A DNA stretch of 64,000 nucleotides from Porphyrobacter sp. IPPAS B-1204 (GCA_003724185.1 RHGM01000003.1:930001-994000); one strand, 5' to 3'. Shown: positions 1-7,907, numbered from the stretch's first letter. Translations and numbers: made by a program. Notes: generated by a model from the sequence alone, not told the origin.

Positions 1-1
1 C

Positions 2-880
2 TGCGACACTCCGCAAGGCCCGGCGGGCATCGCGCACAAGCTGGCGCTGCTGAACCGCTATGGCCAGAAAGCGGTGTTCTTTGTCGATCCGATGCCCGCG
101 CTGATATGGGGCGTGGCCGCGATCGAGGACATCGTCGGCCCGATCGTCGCTGCCGGACAGGATGTACAATTGCACTGCCACACCGAATGGCTGGGACTGG
201 CCGGCGCGGCCAACCCCCTGCCTTTGGCGGCTACCGGGCACGACCTTGCCGATTTCCCGTTCGAGGACCAATGCGCCATTCTCGATTACGCCCGCACCAC
301 GCTGATGGCAGCGGGCGCGCCTGCGCCGGTGGCGTTTCGAGCGGGCAATTACGGCGCTGACGACAACACCCTGCGGGCGCTGGCCAGCCTGGGGATCACC
401 TATGATTCGAGCCACTGCCCGGCGCTCGTCGGCGCAAGCGCGTGCCGCATCAGCCTGGGCCCCGAGGCACGCGATCCTCTGGAGTACATGGGGGTAATCG
501 AGGTGCCGGTCGGCACCATCGGCGCCTTGGGCGGCAGGCAGCGCCACGCGCAGATCACTGCGCTGTCGCTGGGCGAAATGCTGGCCGCGATTGCCCATGC
601 ACGGGCCGCCGGGCGCGAGACATTCACGCTGGTCAGCCATTCCTTCGAACTGATCAACCGCCGCAAGATGGCGGTGAACCGCGTGGTGCGGCATCGCTTC
701 GCCCGGCTGATCAAGGCGCTGGCCGAGATGCCGGGGGTCACAACCGGCACCTATGCCGACGCGCCGCCCAGCGTTGCCGCGTCCGCCCGCCCAAGCCAGC
801 CGCTGCCGCACAGCAGCTTGCGCACCGGACGGCGGATTGCCGAACAATTCGTCTCCAACGCGCTTTACGGCGCCCTGTGA
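2..880 (+). CDS. Polysaccharide deacetylase family protein (5' end outside window)
   Basis: The reading frame is open from the first bases of the window, so this is the C-terminal 292 residues of a longer gene. The motif KAVFFVDP followed by an IVAAGQDVQLHCHTEW segment matches the carbohydrate esterase 4 (NodB-like) fold, in which a CDTP-type aspartate near the start and the HCHTEW histidines hold a metal for deacetylation of an N-acetylated sugar polymer. A later SHSFEL segment fits the C-terminal catalytic histidine. The next gene, a FemAB-like acetyltransferase, starts 13 bp downstream, so the two are probably co-transcribed and may both modify surface polysaccharide. The substrate cannot be read from the sequence. 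Family call fairly sure, role inferred. Confidence 0.8.
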   Translation, partial: CDTPQGPAGIAHKLALLNRYGQKAVFFVDPMPALIWGVAAIEDIVGPIVAAGQDVQLHCHTEWLGLAGAANPLPLAATGHDLADFPFEDQCAILDYARTTLMAAGAPAPVAFRAGNYGADDNTLRALASLGITYDSSHCPALVGASACRISLGPEARDPLEYMGVIEVPVGTIGALGGRQRHAQITALSLGEMLAAIAHARAAGRETFTLVSHSFELINRRKMAVNRVVRHRFARLIKALAEMPGVTTGTYADAPPSVAASARPSQPLPHSSLRTGRRIAEQFVSNALYGAL

Positions 881-893
881 GCGCGGCGTAACA

Positions 894-1796
894 ATGGCGG
901 GCGCGGCCATCGACTTCACTCTGGGATCACGCCGCGTGCTGAGCGTGAAGCGCGATCTGGCGACATGGGCCTTCGGTCTGGAAGACGTGCTAGCGGGCGC
1001 TTTGCCACCGGCCCCGCCCTGCGGGAAAGACGGGGTCCGCGTGCTCTCGGCCCCGACCGGGCGGCTGGACAGCGTCACCGCCCGCTACCCCGGCTTCATC
1101 GCCGGCGGGCGGCAGGATTACCGCCGCCACTATATCGACATGGGCCAGAGCTTCGATGCCTATATGGCGCAGTTTTCGGGCAAGACCCGCTCCACCCTGC
1201 GGCGCAAGGCGCGCAAGCTGGCTGACGAGACGCCGGGCGGCTATTCGGTGACCGAACACCGCACCCCGGCGCAGGTCGAGGCGTTCCTTGCTGCCGCCCT
1301 GCCGCTGTCGGCGCGCACCTATCAGGCGCGGCTGCTCGACGCGGGATTGCCCGATAGCCCCTCAGCCCGCCGCGCCATGCTGGAAGCCGCCGAAGCAGAC
1401 CGGATGCGCGCCTTCCTGCTCCATGCGGACGGCGCGCCGGTCGCCTACCTTTCGCTGCCGGTCACGGGCGCAACGCTGGTCTATGCCCATCTGGGCTATG
1501 ATCCCGATTGGGCGCGGCTGTCAGTCGGCACGGTGTTGCAGATGGACGCGCTGGAGCGGTTGTTTGCGGAGCAGCGTTACCGCTGGTTCGATTTCACCGA
1601 AGGAGACGGCGCACACAAAGCCATGTTCGGCACCCACAGCGCGGCATGTTCCAGCCTCATGCTGCTGGAGCCAACGCTGGCCAACCGCACCCTGCTTGGC
1701 GCGCGCGAGGCGTTCGATGCGGGGGTTGGCAGCGCCAAGGCGCTGGCGCAGCGATCAGGGGCGCTCGGCCGGATCCGCGCTTTGCTGCGCGCCTAG
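894..1796 (+). CDS. GNAT/FemAB-like acyltransferase
   Basis: A protein of 300 residues. The central part (FSGKTRSTLRRKARKL, then a C-terminal GTVLQMDALERLF and RWFDFTEGDGAHKAMFG) is typical of the FemAB-related GNAT fold (Acetyltransf_6) found in exopolysaccharide and capsule loci. The ATG at 894 was chosen because it follows the deacetylase stop directly. The open frame runs further upstream to 753, but that part overlaps the deacetylase gene. It likely transfers an acyl or aminoacyl group to a sugar or peptide; the acceptor is unknown. The gene end overlaps the convergent small membrane-protein gene by about 42 bp. Confidence 0.75.
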   Translation: MAGAAIDFTLGSRRVLSVKRDLATWAFGLEDVLAGALPPAPPCGKDGVRVLSAPTGRLDSVTARYPGFIAGGRQDYRRHYIDMGQSFDAYMAQFSGKTRSTLRRKARKLADETPGGYSVTEHRTPAQVEAFLAAALPLSARTYQARLLDAGLPDSPSARRAMLEAAEADRMRAFLLHADGAPVAYLSLPVTGATLVYAHLGYDPDWARLSVGTVLQMDALERLFAEQRYRWFDFTEGDGAHKAMFGTHSAACSSLMLLEPTLANRTLLGAREAFDAGVGSAKALAQRSGALGRIRALLRA

Positions 1797-2057
1797 CCGC
1801 GCGGCCACGTCGCGGCGAATGTCCTCGCGCACGCGCACCTGCGCCAGCAGTGCCTTGCGCCCCGAAGGTGCGCCGCTGAGCGAGCCGTAGCGCAGCGCCA
1901 GATACAGCCACATCACCAGGACAACACCCAGAAACGCGCTCGCCGCGATGCCGAGGCGCAGATCATAGCTCATCAGCAACCCATCGGCGGCCAGGGCAAC
2001 GCCTGCGACCAGCCACTTGGGACTGAGCAGAGCGCCATCATCAGAAGAAGCGACCAT
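1755..2057 (-). CDS. Small hypothetical membrane protein
   Basis: A protein of about 100 residues with two likely membrane segments (WLVAGVALAADGLLM, then IAASAFLGVVLVMWLYLAL) and a basic, charged C-terminal tail (VRVREDIRRDVAARLG). The start at 2057 (MVASSDDG) was chosen because it gives a compact protein; an in-frame ATG further up at 2111 is possible. The 3' end overlaps the acyltransferase gene on the other strand. No family recognised. Coding is supported by the clear hydrophobic pattern followed by an amphipathic tail; confidence is moderate. Confidence 0.5.
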   Translation of the reverse strand: MVASSDDGALLSPKWLVAGVALAADGLLMSYDLRLGIAASAFLGVVLVMWLYLALRYGSLSGAPSGRKALLAQVRVREDIRRDVAARLGAQQSADPAERP

Positions 2058-2166
2058 CAATAACCTCGATATCGGGCGCGCCTGCGGAGAGGGGGAGGTT
2101 GCGCGCTCCACCTATCAAAATGGGGAAGCGGCGGGAAAAGGCAAGTGGGGCGAATGGCTTATAGAC

Positions 2167-2202
2167 AAAGGGGCCGGAAGCACCCGGCTTCCGACCCCTT
2201 TT
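2167..2202 (-). terminator. Rho-independent terminator of rplKA (bidirectional shape)
   Basis: A GC-rich stem with arms AAAGGGG-C-CGGAAGC and GCTTCCG-A-CCCCTTTT around a 5-nt ACCCG loop. Both flanks carry a short A or T run, so it can act in both directions. It lies about 160 bp past the rplA stop, beyond repeat copy A. Confidence 0.75.
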
Positions 2203-2228
2203 CAATATCGCATCCGAAGCGCCAGACG

Positions 2229-2352
2229 ATCCCGCAGGGATCGCAAGGCCGACCGGCCGCCCGCAGCGGAAGCGAAGCTGAACCGCCGAAGGCGGGACAC
2301 CCGACCTTCAGGTTGCATGAGCGAGGAAGCGAAGCCGCGGACGCGGCTTCGC
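2229..2352 (-). repeat. Structured 3'-end repeat, copy A (after rplA)
   Basis: Read on the minus strand, starting 9 nt after the rplA stop: hairpin P1 with perfect 11-bp arms GCGAAGCCGCG (2329-2352), box TTCCTCGCTCATG, two small extra hairpins, then CTGCGGGC, mini-hairpin P2 (GGCC-GGTC-GGCC), TTGCG, and hairpin P3 (ATCCC-TGC-GGGAT). Together with the terminator it fills the 304-bp gap between the two neighbouring genes. The same architecture recurs near 6.0, 8.0, 30.7, 36.0 and 49.3 kb. Confidence 0.75.
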
Positions 2353-2361
2353 CCCATCAAT

Positions 2362-3054
2362 TCACGCGCCTTCGACCTCCGAAAGGTCGACCTTGAGGCC
2401 CGGGCCCATCGACGAGGTCACGGTGACCTTGCGGACGTACTTGCCCTTGGCGCCCGAAGGCTTGGACTTCACCACCGCTTCGGTCAGCGCCTTGAAGTTC
2501 GCCTTCAGCGCATCATCCGAAAAGCTCAGCTTGCCGATGCCGGAGTGAATGATGCCCTGCTTTTCCACGCGGAATTCGACCTGGCCGGCCTTGGCGTCCT
2601 TCACGGCCTGCGCCACGTTCGGGGTGACGGTGCCGAGCTTCGGGTTCGGCATCAGGCCCTTGGGACCGAGCACCTTACCGAGGCGGCCGACAATGCCCAT
2701 CATGTCCGGCGAAGCGATCACGCGGTCATAATCGAGGTTGCCGTTCTGCATGTCTTCCAGCAGGTCTTCGGCGCCAACCTTGTCGGCACCGGCAGCCAGC
2801 GCCTTGTCGGCGTTGTCACCGCGGGCGAACACGGCCACGCGAACGTCCTTGCCGGTGCCCGAGGGCAGCGACACCATGCCGCGCACCATCTGGTCAGCGT
2901 GACGCGGATCGACGCCGAGGTTCATGGCGACTTCAACCGTCTCGTCGAACTTGGTCTTGTACTGGCGCAGCGTGGCCAGTGCCTCATCGACGGTGTAGAG
3001 CTTTTCGCGATCGAGCGCGGCCAGCACCTTGGCCTTCTTGGTGATCTTGGTCAT
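2362..3054 (-). CDS. rplA: 50S ribosomal protein L1
   Basis: Full-length L1 of 230 residues, the normal family size. Recognisable segments are [22 protein letters not shown] near the N-terminus, [15 protein letters not shown] in the RNA-binding domain II border and the C-terminal GPGLKVD. L1 forms the mobile L1 stalk of the 50S subunit, binds 23S rRNA and in enterobacteria represses its own operon by binding the rplK leader. It starts 4 bp after the rplK stop, so the two are co-transcribed. A structured repeat and then a terminator follow. Confidence 0.97.
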   Translation of the reverse strand: MTKITKKAKVLAALDREKLYTVDEALATLRQYKTKFDETVEVAMNLGVDPRHADQMVRGMVSLPSGTGKDVRVAVFARGDNADKALAAGADKVGAEDLLEDMQNGNLDYDRVIASPDMMGIVGRLGKVLGPKGLMPNPKLGTVTPNVAQAVKDAKAGQVEFRVEKQGIIHSGIGKLSFSDDALKANFKALTEAVVKSKPSGAKGKYVRKVTVTSSMGPGLKVDLSEVEGA

Positions 3055-3058
3055 GTGC

Positions 3059-3490
3059 TTAGCCCTCCACCACTTCGAGGCCCATCGAGCGGGCGCTACC
3101 GGCGATGATCTTCATCGCCTGATCAATGTCGTTCGCGTTCAGATCGACCATCTTGGCTTCGGCGATCTCACGGATCTGCGAGCTCTTGATGGTGCCTGCG
3201 CTGATCTTGCCCGGCTCCTTGGAACCCGACTTCAGGTTCGCGGCCTTCTTGATGAAGTAGGTCGCGGGCGCGGTCTTGGTGACGAAGGTGAAGGAACGGT
3301 CGCCGTAGACGGTGATGACCGTCGGGATCGGCATGCCCTTTTCCATTTCCTGCGTGGCGGCATTGAACGCCTTGCAGAATTCCATGATGTTCACGCCGCG
3401 CTGACCCAGCGCCGGGCCGATCGGCGGCGAGGGCGTGGCAGAGCCCGCGGGCACCTGCAGCTTGATATAGCCTTCAATTTTCTTGGCCAT
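3059..3490 (-). CDS. rplK: 50S ribosomal protein L11
   Basis: L11 of 143 residues, standard length. The N-terminal [16 protein letters not shown] with the following proline-rich [25 protein letters not shown] is diagnostic. L11 binds the GTPase-associated region of 23S rRNA and is needed for the stringent response. The start is preceded by an AGGAGT ribosome-binding site. Unlike the enterobacterial arrangement it is not directly behind nusG: pspA (opposite strand) and a small zinc-ribbon gene separate them, so rplKA needs its own promoter in the 3491-3778 gap. Confidence 0.97.
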   Translation of the reverse strand: MAKKIEGYIKLQVPAGSATPSPPIGPALGQRGVNIMEFCKAFNAATQEMEKGMPIPTVITVYGDRSFTFVTKTAPATYFIKKAANLKSGSKEPGKISAGTIKSSQIREIAEAKMVDLNANDIDQAMKIIAGSARSMGLEVVEG

Positions 3491-3556
3491 GTGGCCTTAC
3501 TCCTGTCGCACTGTTGCCGCGCTGTTTCCATCGCGGCTCATGTTGAGCGGTCAAGC

Positions 3557-3581
3557 GCCCCTGCTTGTGCATTGCAGGGGC
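3557..3581 (-). promoter_or_regulatory. Leader hairpin upstream of rplK
   Basis: Perfect 8-bp inverted repeat (GCCCCTGC and GCAGGGGC, 9-nt loop), about 67 bp upstream of the rplK start. It could be part of the rplKA leader, the place where L1 autoregulation acts in E. coli, but the canonical L1 site was not matched. No clear promoter boxes were found in the rest of the 288-bp rplK-pspA gap. Confidence 0.3.
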
Positions 3582-3778
3582 TCCCGCACGGAATCACCCG
3601 GCGTTGGGCCGAGCGAAGCCGCGCGGTTAGAGGCAAGCGTCCGAAAAAGCAACCCGCCCCGTGCAGGCCGGCACGGCGTCCTTTGCCGCTATGGTGCGGA
3701 GAAGATTATTTTCGCGGGCGACTTCAACCATTAACCGCCCCATGATAGTGCCACGACAGCCATCCTGCGGGGGACCAC

Positions 3779-4441
3779 ATGATCACCATCGCCATCCGTG
3801 CGCGTGAAATCGTTTCGAGCAATGTCGACAGCCTCGTGAGCAAGGCGGGCGACCCGCGCAAGATGCTGCGGCTGCTCCAGTCGGAGATCGAGGAAACGCT
3901 GATCGCGCTCCACGGTGACGCAGCCAAGGCAAAGCGCCAGCAGGGCCGGATGCAGGACAACGCGGCGCGTCTCGCCGCCGCTGCCGAAGAATGGACCGGC
4001 AAGGCCAAGATCGCCATCGACCACGGCCGCGAAGACTTGGCCCGTGCCGCGCTGCTGACGCGTGAGGCCGAACGCGCCAAGGCCGCCGATGCCGAAGCCG
4101 CGGCCGAAGCGCTGGGCACGCAGATCGAAGACGCCGCCAGCGTCATCGCCGACCTTGAAGCCAAGCGCGCTGCGATCACCGCACGCATCGCTGACCTCGC
4201 CCACACCGAAACTGCGGCAGCGCCTGCGGCGGATACGCACATCGACAAGCGGATCGACCGGATCGAAGCGCTCGAACGCCGCGCCGGGTTTGCCGATACG
4301 CCTGCCGAAGCGCCGTCCCCCACCGCGCTGGATGACGAGATCGCCGGTCTGCAAAAGGCCAGCGCGATTGAGGCTGAACTTGCCGCGCTGAAGGCCACGG
4401 CGGCTCCGGCGAAGAAAGCAGCTGGCAAGAAGCGCGGCTAG
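3779..4441 (+). CDS. pspA: PspA/IM30 family membrane-stress protein
   Basis: A protein of 220 residues, strongly helical, with the PspA N-terminal pattern (IREIVSSNVDSLVSKAGDPRKMLRLL reduced to MITIAIRAREIVSSN, then DPRKMLRLLQSEIEETL). Long alanine/glutamate coiled-coil segments cover residues 25-150. PspA binds stressed inner membrane and helps keep the proton gradient. A GGGGGA ribosome-binding site precedes the ATG. No pspB, pspC or pspF lies nearby. It is transcribed divergently from rplK and sits inside what is normally the nusG-rplK junction. Confidence 0.88.
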   Translation: MITIAIRAREIVSSNVDSLVSKAGDPRKMLRLLQSEIEETLIALHGDAAKAKRQQGRMQDNAARLAAAAEEWTGKAKIAIDHGREDLARAALLTREAERAKAADAEAAAEALGTQIEDAASVIADLEAKRAAITARIADLAHTETAAAPAADTHIDKRIDRIEALERRAGFADTPAEAPSPTALDDEIAGLQKASAIEAELAALKATAAPAKKAAGKKRG

Positions 4442-4448
4442 GTCAGTT

Positions 4449-4637
4449 TCACGCCTCTGGCGCCGCACTCACGCGCGGCACCCGCAGTCCCTTGGTCCGG
4501 CTGGTGAGGTGGAATTGCCCGCAAAGCGCGCATTTGTAAGCGCGCAAGGTCACATCAGCGCGCACCGCCACCTGCTCGGCCTCCTCACGGGAAGCGTAGC
4601 GGCGCTTGCGCTGGCAGATGCCGGGGCGGGTTTTCAC
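4449..4637 (-). CDS. Small zinc-ribbon-like protein
   Basis: A basic 62-residue protein. C8, C36, C39 and H43 (YKCALCGQFHLT) suggest a single zinc-binding knuckle, as in small CxxC proteins of unknown function. It lies 19 bp downstream of nusG on the same strand and 7 bp from the convergent pspA stop. It may be translated from the secE-nusG transcript. Coding is supported by the conserved-looking CALCGQFHLT motif and tight packing. Role unknown; nucleic-acid binding is only an inference. Confidence 0.6.
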   Translation of the reverse strand: MKTRPGICQRKRRYASREEAEQVAVRADVTLRAYKCALCGQFHLTSRTKGLRVPRVSAAPEA

Positions 4638-4656
4638 AACCGCGCCCCTGCAAAAC

Positions 4657-5193
4657 TCACTTCGAAAGTTCGACGTGCTCGAAATCGAGCTCCACCGGCG
4701 TGGCGCGGCCGAAGATCGATACGCTGACCTTGACCTTGGCCTTGTCGAAATCGAGCTCTTCCACGATCCCGTTGAAGCTGGCGAACGGGCCGTCGAGCAC
4801 CTTGACCGAATCGCCGATCTCGTAATCGACGCTTATGTCGCGCTTCGGGGTCGCCTGAGCTTCGGCCACGCCGCCGAAATAGCGCGAGGCTTCGCGTTCG
4901 GAAATCGGCTGCGGCTTGTTCATCGAACCAAGGAAGCCGGTCACCTTCGGGGTGTTCTTGACCAGGTGATAGATATCATCGGTCAGATTGAGCTTGGCCA
5001 GCACGTAGCCGGGCATGAACTTGCGCTCGACCTGCACCTTCTTGCCGCGCTTCACTTCGGTCACGGTTTCAGTCGGGACCTGCACTTCCTCGACGCCTTC
5101 GGACAGGCCAAGCCGCTCGGCTTCGGCGATGATCGCGTCGCGCACCTTGTTCTCGAAACCGGAATAAGCGTGGATGATGTACCAGCGAGCCAT
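4657..5193 (-). CDS. nusG: Transcription termination/antitermination factor NusG
   Basis: A protein of 178 residues, normal for NusG. The N-terminal MARWYIIHAYSGFENKV is the NGN domain that grips RNA polymerase, FMPGYVLAKLNL is its second signature, and the C-terminal KVLDGPFASFNGIVEELD is the KOW domain that contacts Rho or ribosomal S10. It follows secE by 57 bp in the classical order tRNA-Trp, secE, nusG, though rplKA lies further away. Confidence 0.97.
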   Translation of the reverse strand: MARWYIIHAYSGFENKVRDAIIAEAERLGLSEGVEEVQVPTETVTEVKRGKKVQVERKFMPGYVLAKLNLTDDIYHLVKNTPKVTGFLGSMNKPQPISEREASRYFGGVAEAQATPKRDISVDYEIGDSVKVLDGPFASFNGIVEELDFDKAKVKVSVSIFGRATPVELDFEHVELSK

Positions 5194-5250
5194 GAAACGT
5201 CCTTGGAAAATAGTGTCTGACGGGCAGAGAATCGGGGGCGCAGCGCGCCG

Positions 5251-5493
5251 TTACTGGAGCAGGCCGATCAGCGAGCGCACCACCGCGCCGAACGCGCTGT
5301 CGATGGCGAGGAAGAACAGCGAGAGAATCAGCATGAAGATGAACACGAAGATCGCCGTGCGCACGGTTTCATCGCGCGTCGGCCAGATGATCTTGGTGGT
5401 TTCGTTGCGCACCTGGGTCACAAACTCGCCGGGCGAGGTGCTGCGCTTCTTTTCTTCAACCTTGCCGGGTTCGGCGTTCTTCTGATCGGCCAT
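5251..5493 (-). CDS. secE: Preprotein translocase subunit SecE
   Basis: A short SecE of 80 residues with a soluble N-terminus ending in the conserved SPGEFVTQVRNETTKIIWPTRDETV amphipathic helix (quoted part: ETTKIIWPTRDE) and one membrane segment (IFVFIFMLILSLFFLAID, about residues 47-65). This single-span form is usual outside enterobacteria. It clamps SecY in the Sec translocon. It lies directly upstream of nusG. Confidence 0.95.
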   Translation of the reverse strand: MADQKNAEPGKVEEKKRSTSPGEFVTQVRNETTKIIWPTRDETVRTAIFVFIFMLILSLFFLAIDSAFGAVVRSLIGLLQ

Positions 5494-5675
5494 GAAAGGC
5501 GTTCCTTCGCGTATTGCCTGCTCGTCTATCCGGGGCGGCTTTCAGGTAGGGGTCCGCGCCGCCCGGGACAAGGTCGCCGGAGGGGCTGGAAATTATGCCG
5601 ATGTCGGAAAGACGGATAGGCTCTTACGCAAGGGGCCGCGCAATTGCAAGATTGCTTGGGATGCCTTCAGGCGGC

Positions 5676-5828
5676 TCAGTGGGCGCCGAACAGCCGTGCG
5701 ATCAGGCCGGTGCGCGGCTGCATCGGTTGCAGCGGGCCGTGAATCGCCAGACGCCGTGCCGGATCGCGCGTCGGGCGCGGGCTGACCCAGTGATCGGGGC
5801 GCGAGGAACGGAAGGTGTAGGCACTCAT
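5676..5828 (-). CDS. Small conserved-looking protein of unknown function
   Basis: A 50-residue basic protein beginning MSAYTFRSSRPDHW and ending in a GLIARLFG helix. A GGAG ribosome-binding site stands 8 nt before the ATG, which supports translation. It lies between tRNA-Trp and secE, in the same direction. I believe similar small proteins occur in other sphingomonads, but this was not checked. No membrane segment, cysteines or known domain are visible. Confidence 0.55.
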   Translation of the reverse strand: MSAYTFRSSRPDHWVSPRPTRDPARRLAIHGPLQPMQPRTGLIARLFGAH

Positions 5829-5941
5829 CTTCGTGTCTCCTGTGCGGGCGTTTGCATTCGGTTCGTCGACAGGAATACACGGCTCGGCTTGCGACAGGAT
5901 GAACAGGGGGTGGGGTGAAGCCCCGCCATGGTCGCGAAGGC

Positions 5942-6047
5942 CGACGCCAAAGACGTCGCAAGCGCGACCGCGCGTCCGCAGTGGCCCGAAGTGTAGCAAA
6001 GCGAAACGAAGGAAGCGCCGCGAGGAGGAACCGGCGAAGGCCGGTTC
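5942..6047 (-). repeat. Structured 3'-end repeat, copy E (after tRNA-Trp, diverged)
   Basis: On the minus strand, 10 nt after the tRNA-Trp CCA: hairpin P1 GAACCGGC-CTTC-GCCGGTTC (6028-6047), box CTCCTCGCGGCG, a spacer, CTGCGGAC, mini-hairpin P2 GCGC-GGTC-GCGC, TTGCG, and hairpin P3 CGACG-TCTTTGG-CGTCG. Stem sequences differ from copies A and B, yet every stem is complementary. Confidence 0.65.
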
Positions 6048-6057
6048 GCAAACCTAA

Positions 6058-6133
6058 TGGCAGGGGTGACAGGATTCGAACCCGTGGCCCTCGGTTTTGG
6101 AGACCGATGCTCTACCAGCTGAGCTACACCCCT
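6058..6133 (-). tRNA. trnW: tRNA-Trp (CCA)
   Basis: A complete 76-nt cloverleaf on the minus strand with encoded CCA end. The acceptor arms AGGGGTG and CACCCCT pair; the T arm contains GGTTCGAATCC; the anticodon stem TCGGT/ACCGA frames loop CTCCAAA, so the anticodon is CCA. Its place upstream of secE-nusG is the ancestral arrangement of that cluster. Confidence 0.97.
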
Positions 6134-6225
6134 GCACTGGCGGAAGCGGCCCCTTATCCGAGGGGCACGGACAAGGCAATCCTCTTTGCCTCTTTGCCCG
6201 CGCGCCTGTATTGTGCGCCGCAACC

Positions 6226-7038
6226 ATGCACGCACCCCAGCGCCCTCCCATCCCGGTCGAAACCTTGTTGCTCGCCTATCGCAGCGGGATCTTCCCGATG
6301 GCGGACAAGCGCGAGGACACCGAGGTGTTCTGGGTCGAACCGCGTGACCGGGCCATCATTCCGCTGAACGGGCTGCACCTGTCGAAATCCCTCCGCAAGG
6401 TGCTGCGTGCCGATCGCTTCACGGTGACGGTCGATCGCGCCTTTGAACAGGTGATCCGCGCCTGCGCCGAGCCGCGCGAGGATCATCCTGAAACCTGGAT
6501 CAGCGAACGGATCGTGCAGTCCTATATCGGCCTTCACCGGGCGGGCCATGCCCATTCGGTCGAATGCTGGCTGCCGGGCGATGATGGCGCGCTGCAGCTG
6601 GTCGGCGGACTTTATGGCGTCAGCTTCGACCGGGTGTTTTGCGGGGAGAGCATGTTCAGCCGGGTGCCGGATGCCAGCAAGGTGGCGCTTGCGTGGCTGG
6701 TGGCGCTGATGCGCCGCGCCGGATTCGCGCTGCTCGACTGCCAGTTCATGACCGAACATCTGCGCAGCATGGGCGCACAGGAGCTGGCGCAGGCCGATTA
6801 CCGGCGGCTGGTGGAACGTGCATCAGGCCAGCCCCAAACCAGCCTTGGAACGGCGTGGCGCGCCTTCAACGAAGGCTATGCGCCGGGGGCAGGTGTCGCG
6901 GCGGGCGCAGGTGTCGCGGCAGGCGCGGGGGTTGCGGCGGCGGAAGGCCGCGCAGCAGGCTTGTCCGATGTATCGGCGGCTGCCGAACCTTCCTCGCCCG
7001 GGAAGCGCATCGTGCAGTCCTTGACCCAGACATCATAG
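6226..7038 (+). CDS. aat: Leucyl/phenylalanyl-tRNA--protein transferase
   Basis: A protein of 270 residues. The family core runs to about residue 221 (LLLAYRSGIFPMAD at the start; GGLYGVSFDRVFCGESMFSR and CQFMTEHLRSMGAQE later). It transfers Leu or Phe from tRNA to N-terminal Lys/Arg of proteins, marking them for ClpAP by the N-degron pathway. After GTAWRAFNEGY there is an extra low-complexity tail of about 48 residues made of GVAAGA repeats. This tail overlaps the convergent DUF2155 gene by 163 bp, so it is probably an extension caused by loss of the original stop. The ATG at 6226 matches the family N-terminus. Confidence 0.93.
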   Translation: MHAPQRPPIPVETLLLAYRSGIFPMADKREDTEVFWVEPRDRAIIPLNGLHLSKSLRKVLRADRFTVTVDRAFEQVIRACAEPREDHPETWISERIVQSYIGLHRAGHAHSVECWLPGDDGALQLVGGLYGVSFDRVFCGESMFSRVPDASKVALAWLVALMRRAGFALLDCQFMTEHLRSMGAQELAQADYRRLVERASGQPQTSLGTAWRAFNEGYAPGAGVAAGAGVAAGAGVAAAEGRAAGLSDVSAAAEPSSPGKRIVQSLTQTS

Positions 7039-7466
7039 ACCGGGTGTTCGACCACATTCAGGCTGGGCGATTCGAGGAACATCCAGCCCGAAAACACGCG
7101 GGCGTGCTGCGCCTCGCCGCGGCCCTTGATATCGACCTGCACAAAGGCGCCGGTCTGCTGCGGCATTTCCCACGGCGCAGTCCGCTCGCAGGCGGAAACG
7201 CTGACGATCACCGGGCCGATCTCACGCGATTCGCCGGGCTTCAGCTGGATTTCCTCGGAGACATTGTTGCGCTTGTTGAGCAGGCCGAGCACCGCGACGC
7301 GCTCGTTCATCGGGGTCGCCCCGTAGGTATCAGCCGCAGGAGTGGCGGATGCAGCGGCAGCCGGCGTGGCTTCGCCCAGCGGCACCTTGACCGGCTCGGC
7401 CTCGGGCGCGGCGAAGTAATCGCAGGCTGCCAGCAGCAGCGGCAGGACGATGACCGCAGCCCGCAC
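6876..7466 (-). CDS. DUF2155 domain lipoprotein
   Basis: A 196-residue protein with a GTG start and a short lipoprotein signal (VLPLLLAAC, lipobox cysteine at residue 15). The folded part, about residues 57-155, carries the DUF2155 pattern (NKRNNVSEEIQLKPGES, then FSGWMFLESPSLNVVEHPVYDVW). Such proteins are predicted envelope proteins of Alphaproteobacteria with unknown function. The C-terminal 40 residues are Ala/Pro-rich repeats and overlap the aat gene. NDUFA12-like lies 9 bp upstream on the same strand. Confidence 0.8.
   Translation of the reverse strand: MRAAVIVLPLLLAACDYFAAPEAEPVKVPLGEATPAAAASATPAADTYGATPMNERVAVLGLLNKRNNVSEEIQLKPGESREIGPVIVSVSACERTAPWEMPQQTGAFVQVDIKGRGEAQHARVFSGWMFLESPSLNVVEHPVYDVWVKDCTMRFPGEEGSAAADTSDKPAARPSAAATPAPAATPAPAATPAPGA
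6892..6945. repeat. Three 18-bp tandem repeats in the aat/DUF2155 overlap
   Basis: Three consecutive 18-bp units beginning GGTGTCGCGG (the third diverged). They encode GVAAGA-type repeats at the end of aat on the plus strand and Pro/Ala/Thr repeats (PAPAAT) at the end of the DUF2155 lipoprotein on the minus strand. Confidence 0.85.
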
Positions 7467-7475
7467 CTTGCCGCC

Positions 7476-7907
7476 TCAGCTGTCCGCGCTGCCGGGAGTC
7501 CACGCCTCGTAATCGCCCACGGCGCGGGCGCGCTGCCCGCCGCGTTCCAGCGCGCCTTGCGGGCGATAGGCCTGCGCGGTGCCGGTGGCGTTGGGGGTGT
7601 AATCGACCTCCCAGATCTTGGCCGGGGGCAGATGGCTTTCGGGCACATCGTCATAGGTGCCGTGCAGCCAGCCATGCCATTCGGGCGGTACGCGGCTGGC
7701 ATCATTGGCGCCGGCGTAGATCACCCAGCGCTTGTCACGGCTGGTGTAGGAGCCGGTGTTGAGACCCGCCGCCTTGGGCTTTGCCCGGTAATACATATTG
7801 CCGGCCGCATCCGTGCCGACATGTTCGCCGCCTGCGCGGCTGGCCCAGAGCTGGGTGCCGAGCGTGGCACCGTCCCACCAGGTGAAGATTTTTGCGAGGA
7901 TACCCAT
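7476..7907 (-). CDS. NADH:ubiquinone oxidoreductase NDUFA12-family protein
   Basis: A protein of 143 residues. Start at 7907 (MGILAKIFTWWDGATLGT) matches the family; the open frame above it is not conserved-looking. Diagnostic segments are GNMYYRAK and the RRWVIYAG-like KRWVIYAG followed by VPPEWHGWLH. The family corresponds to the B17.2/NDUFA12 accessory subunit or assembly factor of complex I, which in Alphaproteobacteria is part of the respiratory NADH dehydrogenase. It forms an apparent operon with the DUF2155 lipoprotein downstream. Confidence 0.92.
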   Translation of the reverse strand: MGILAKIFTWWDGATLGTQLWASRAGGEHVGTDAAGNMYYRAKPKAAGLNTGSYTSRDKRWVIYAGANDASRVPPEWHGWLHGTYDDVPESHLPPAKIWEVDYTPNATGTAQAYRPQGALERGGQRARAVGDYEAWTPGSADS

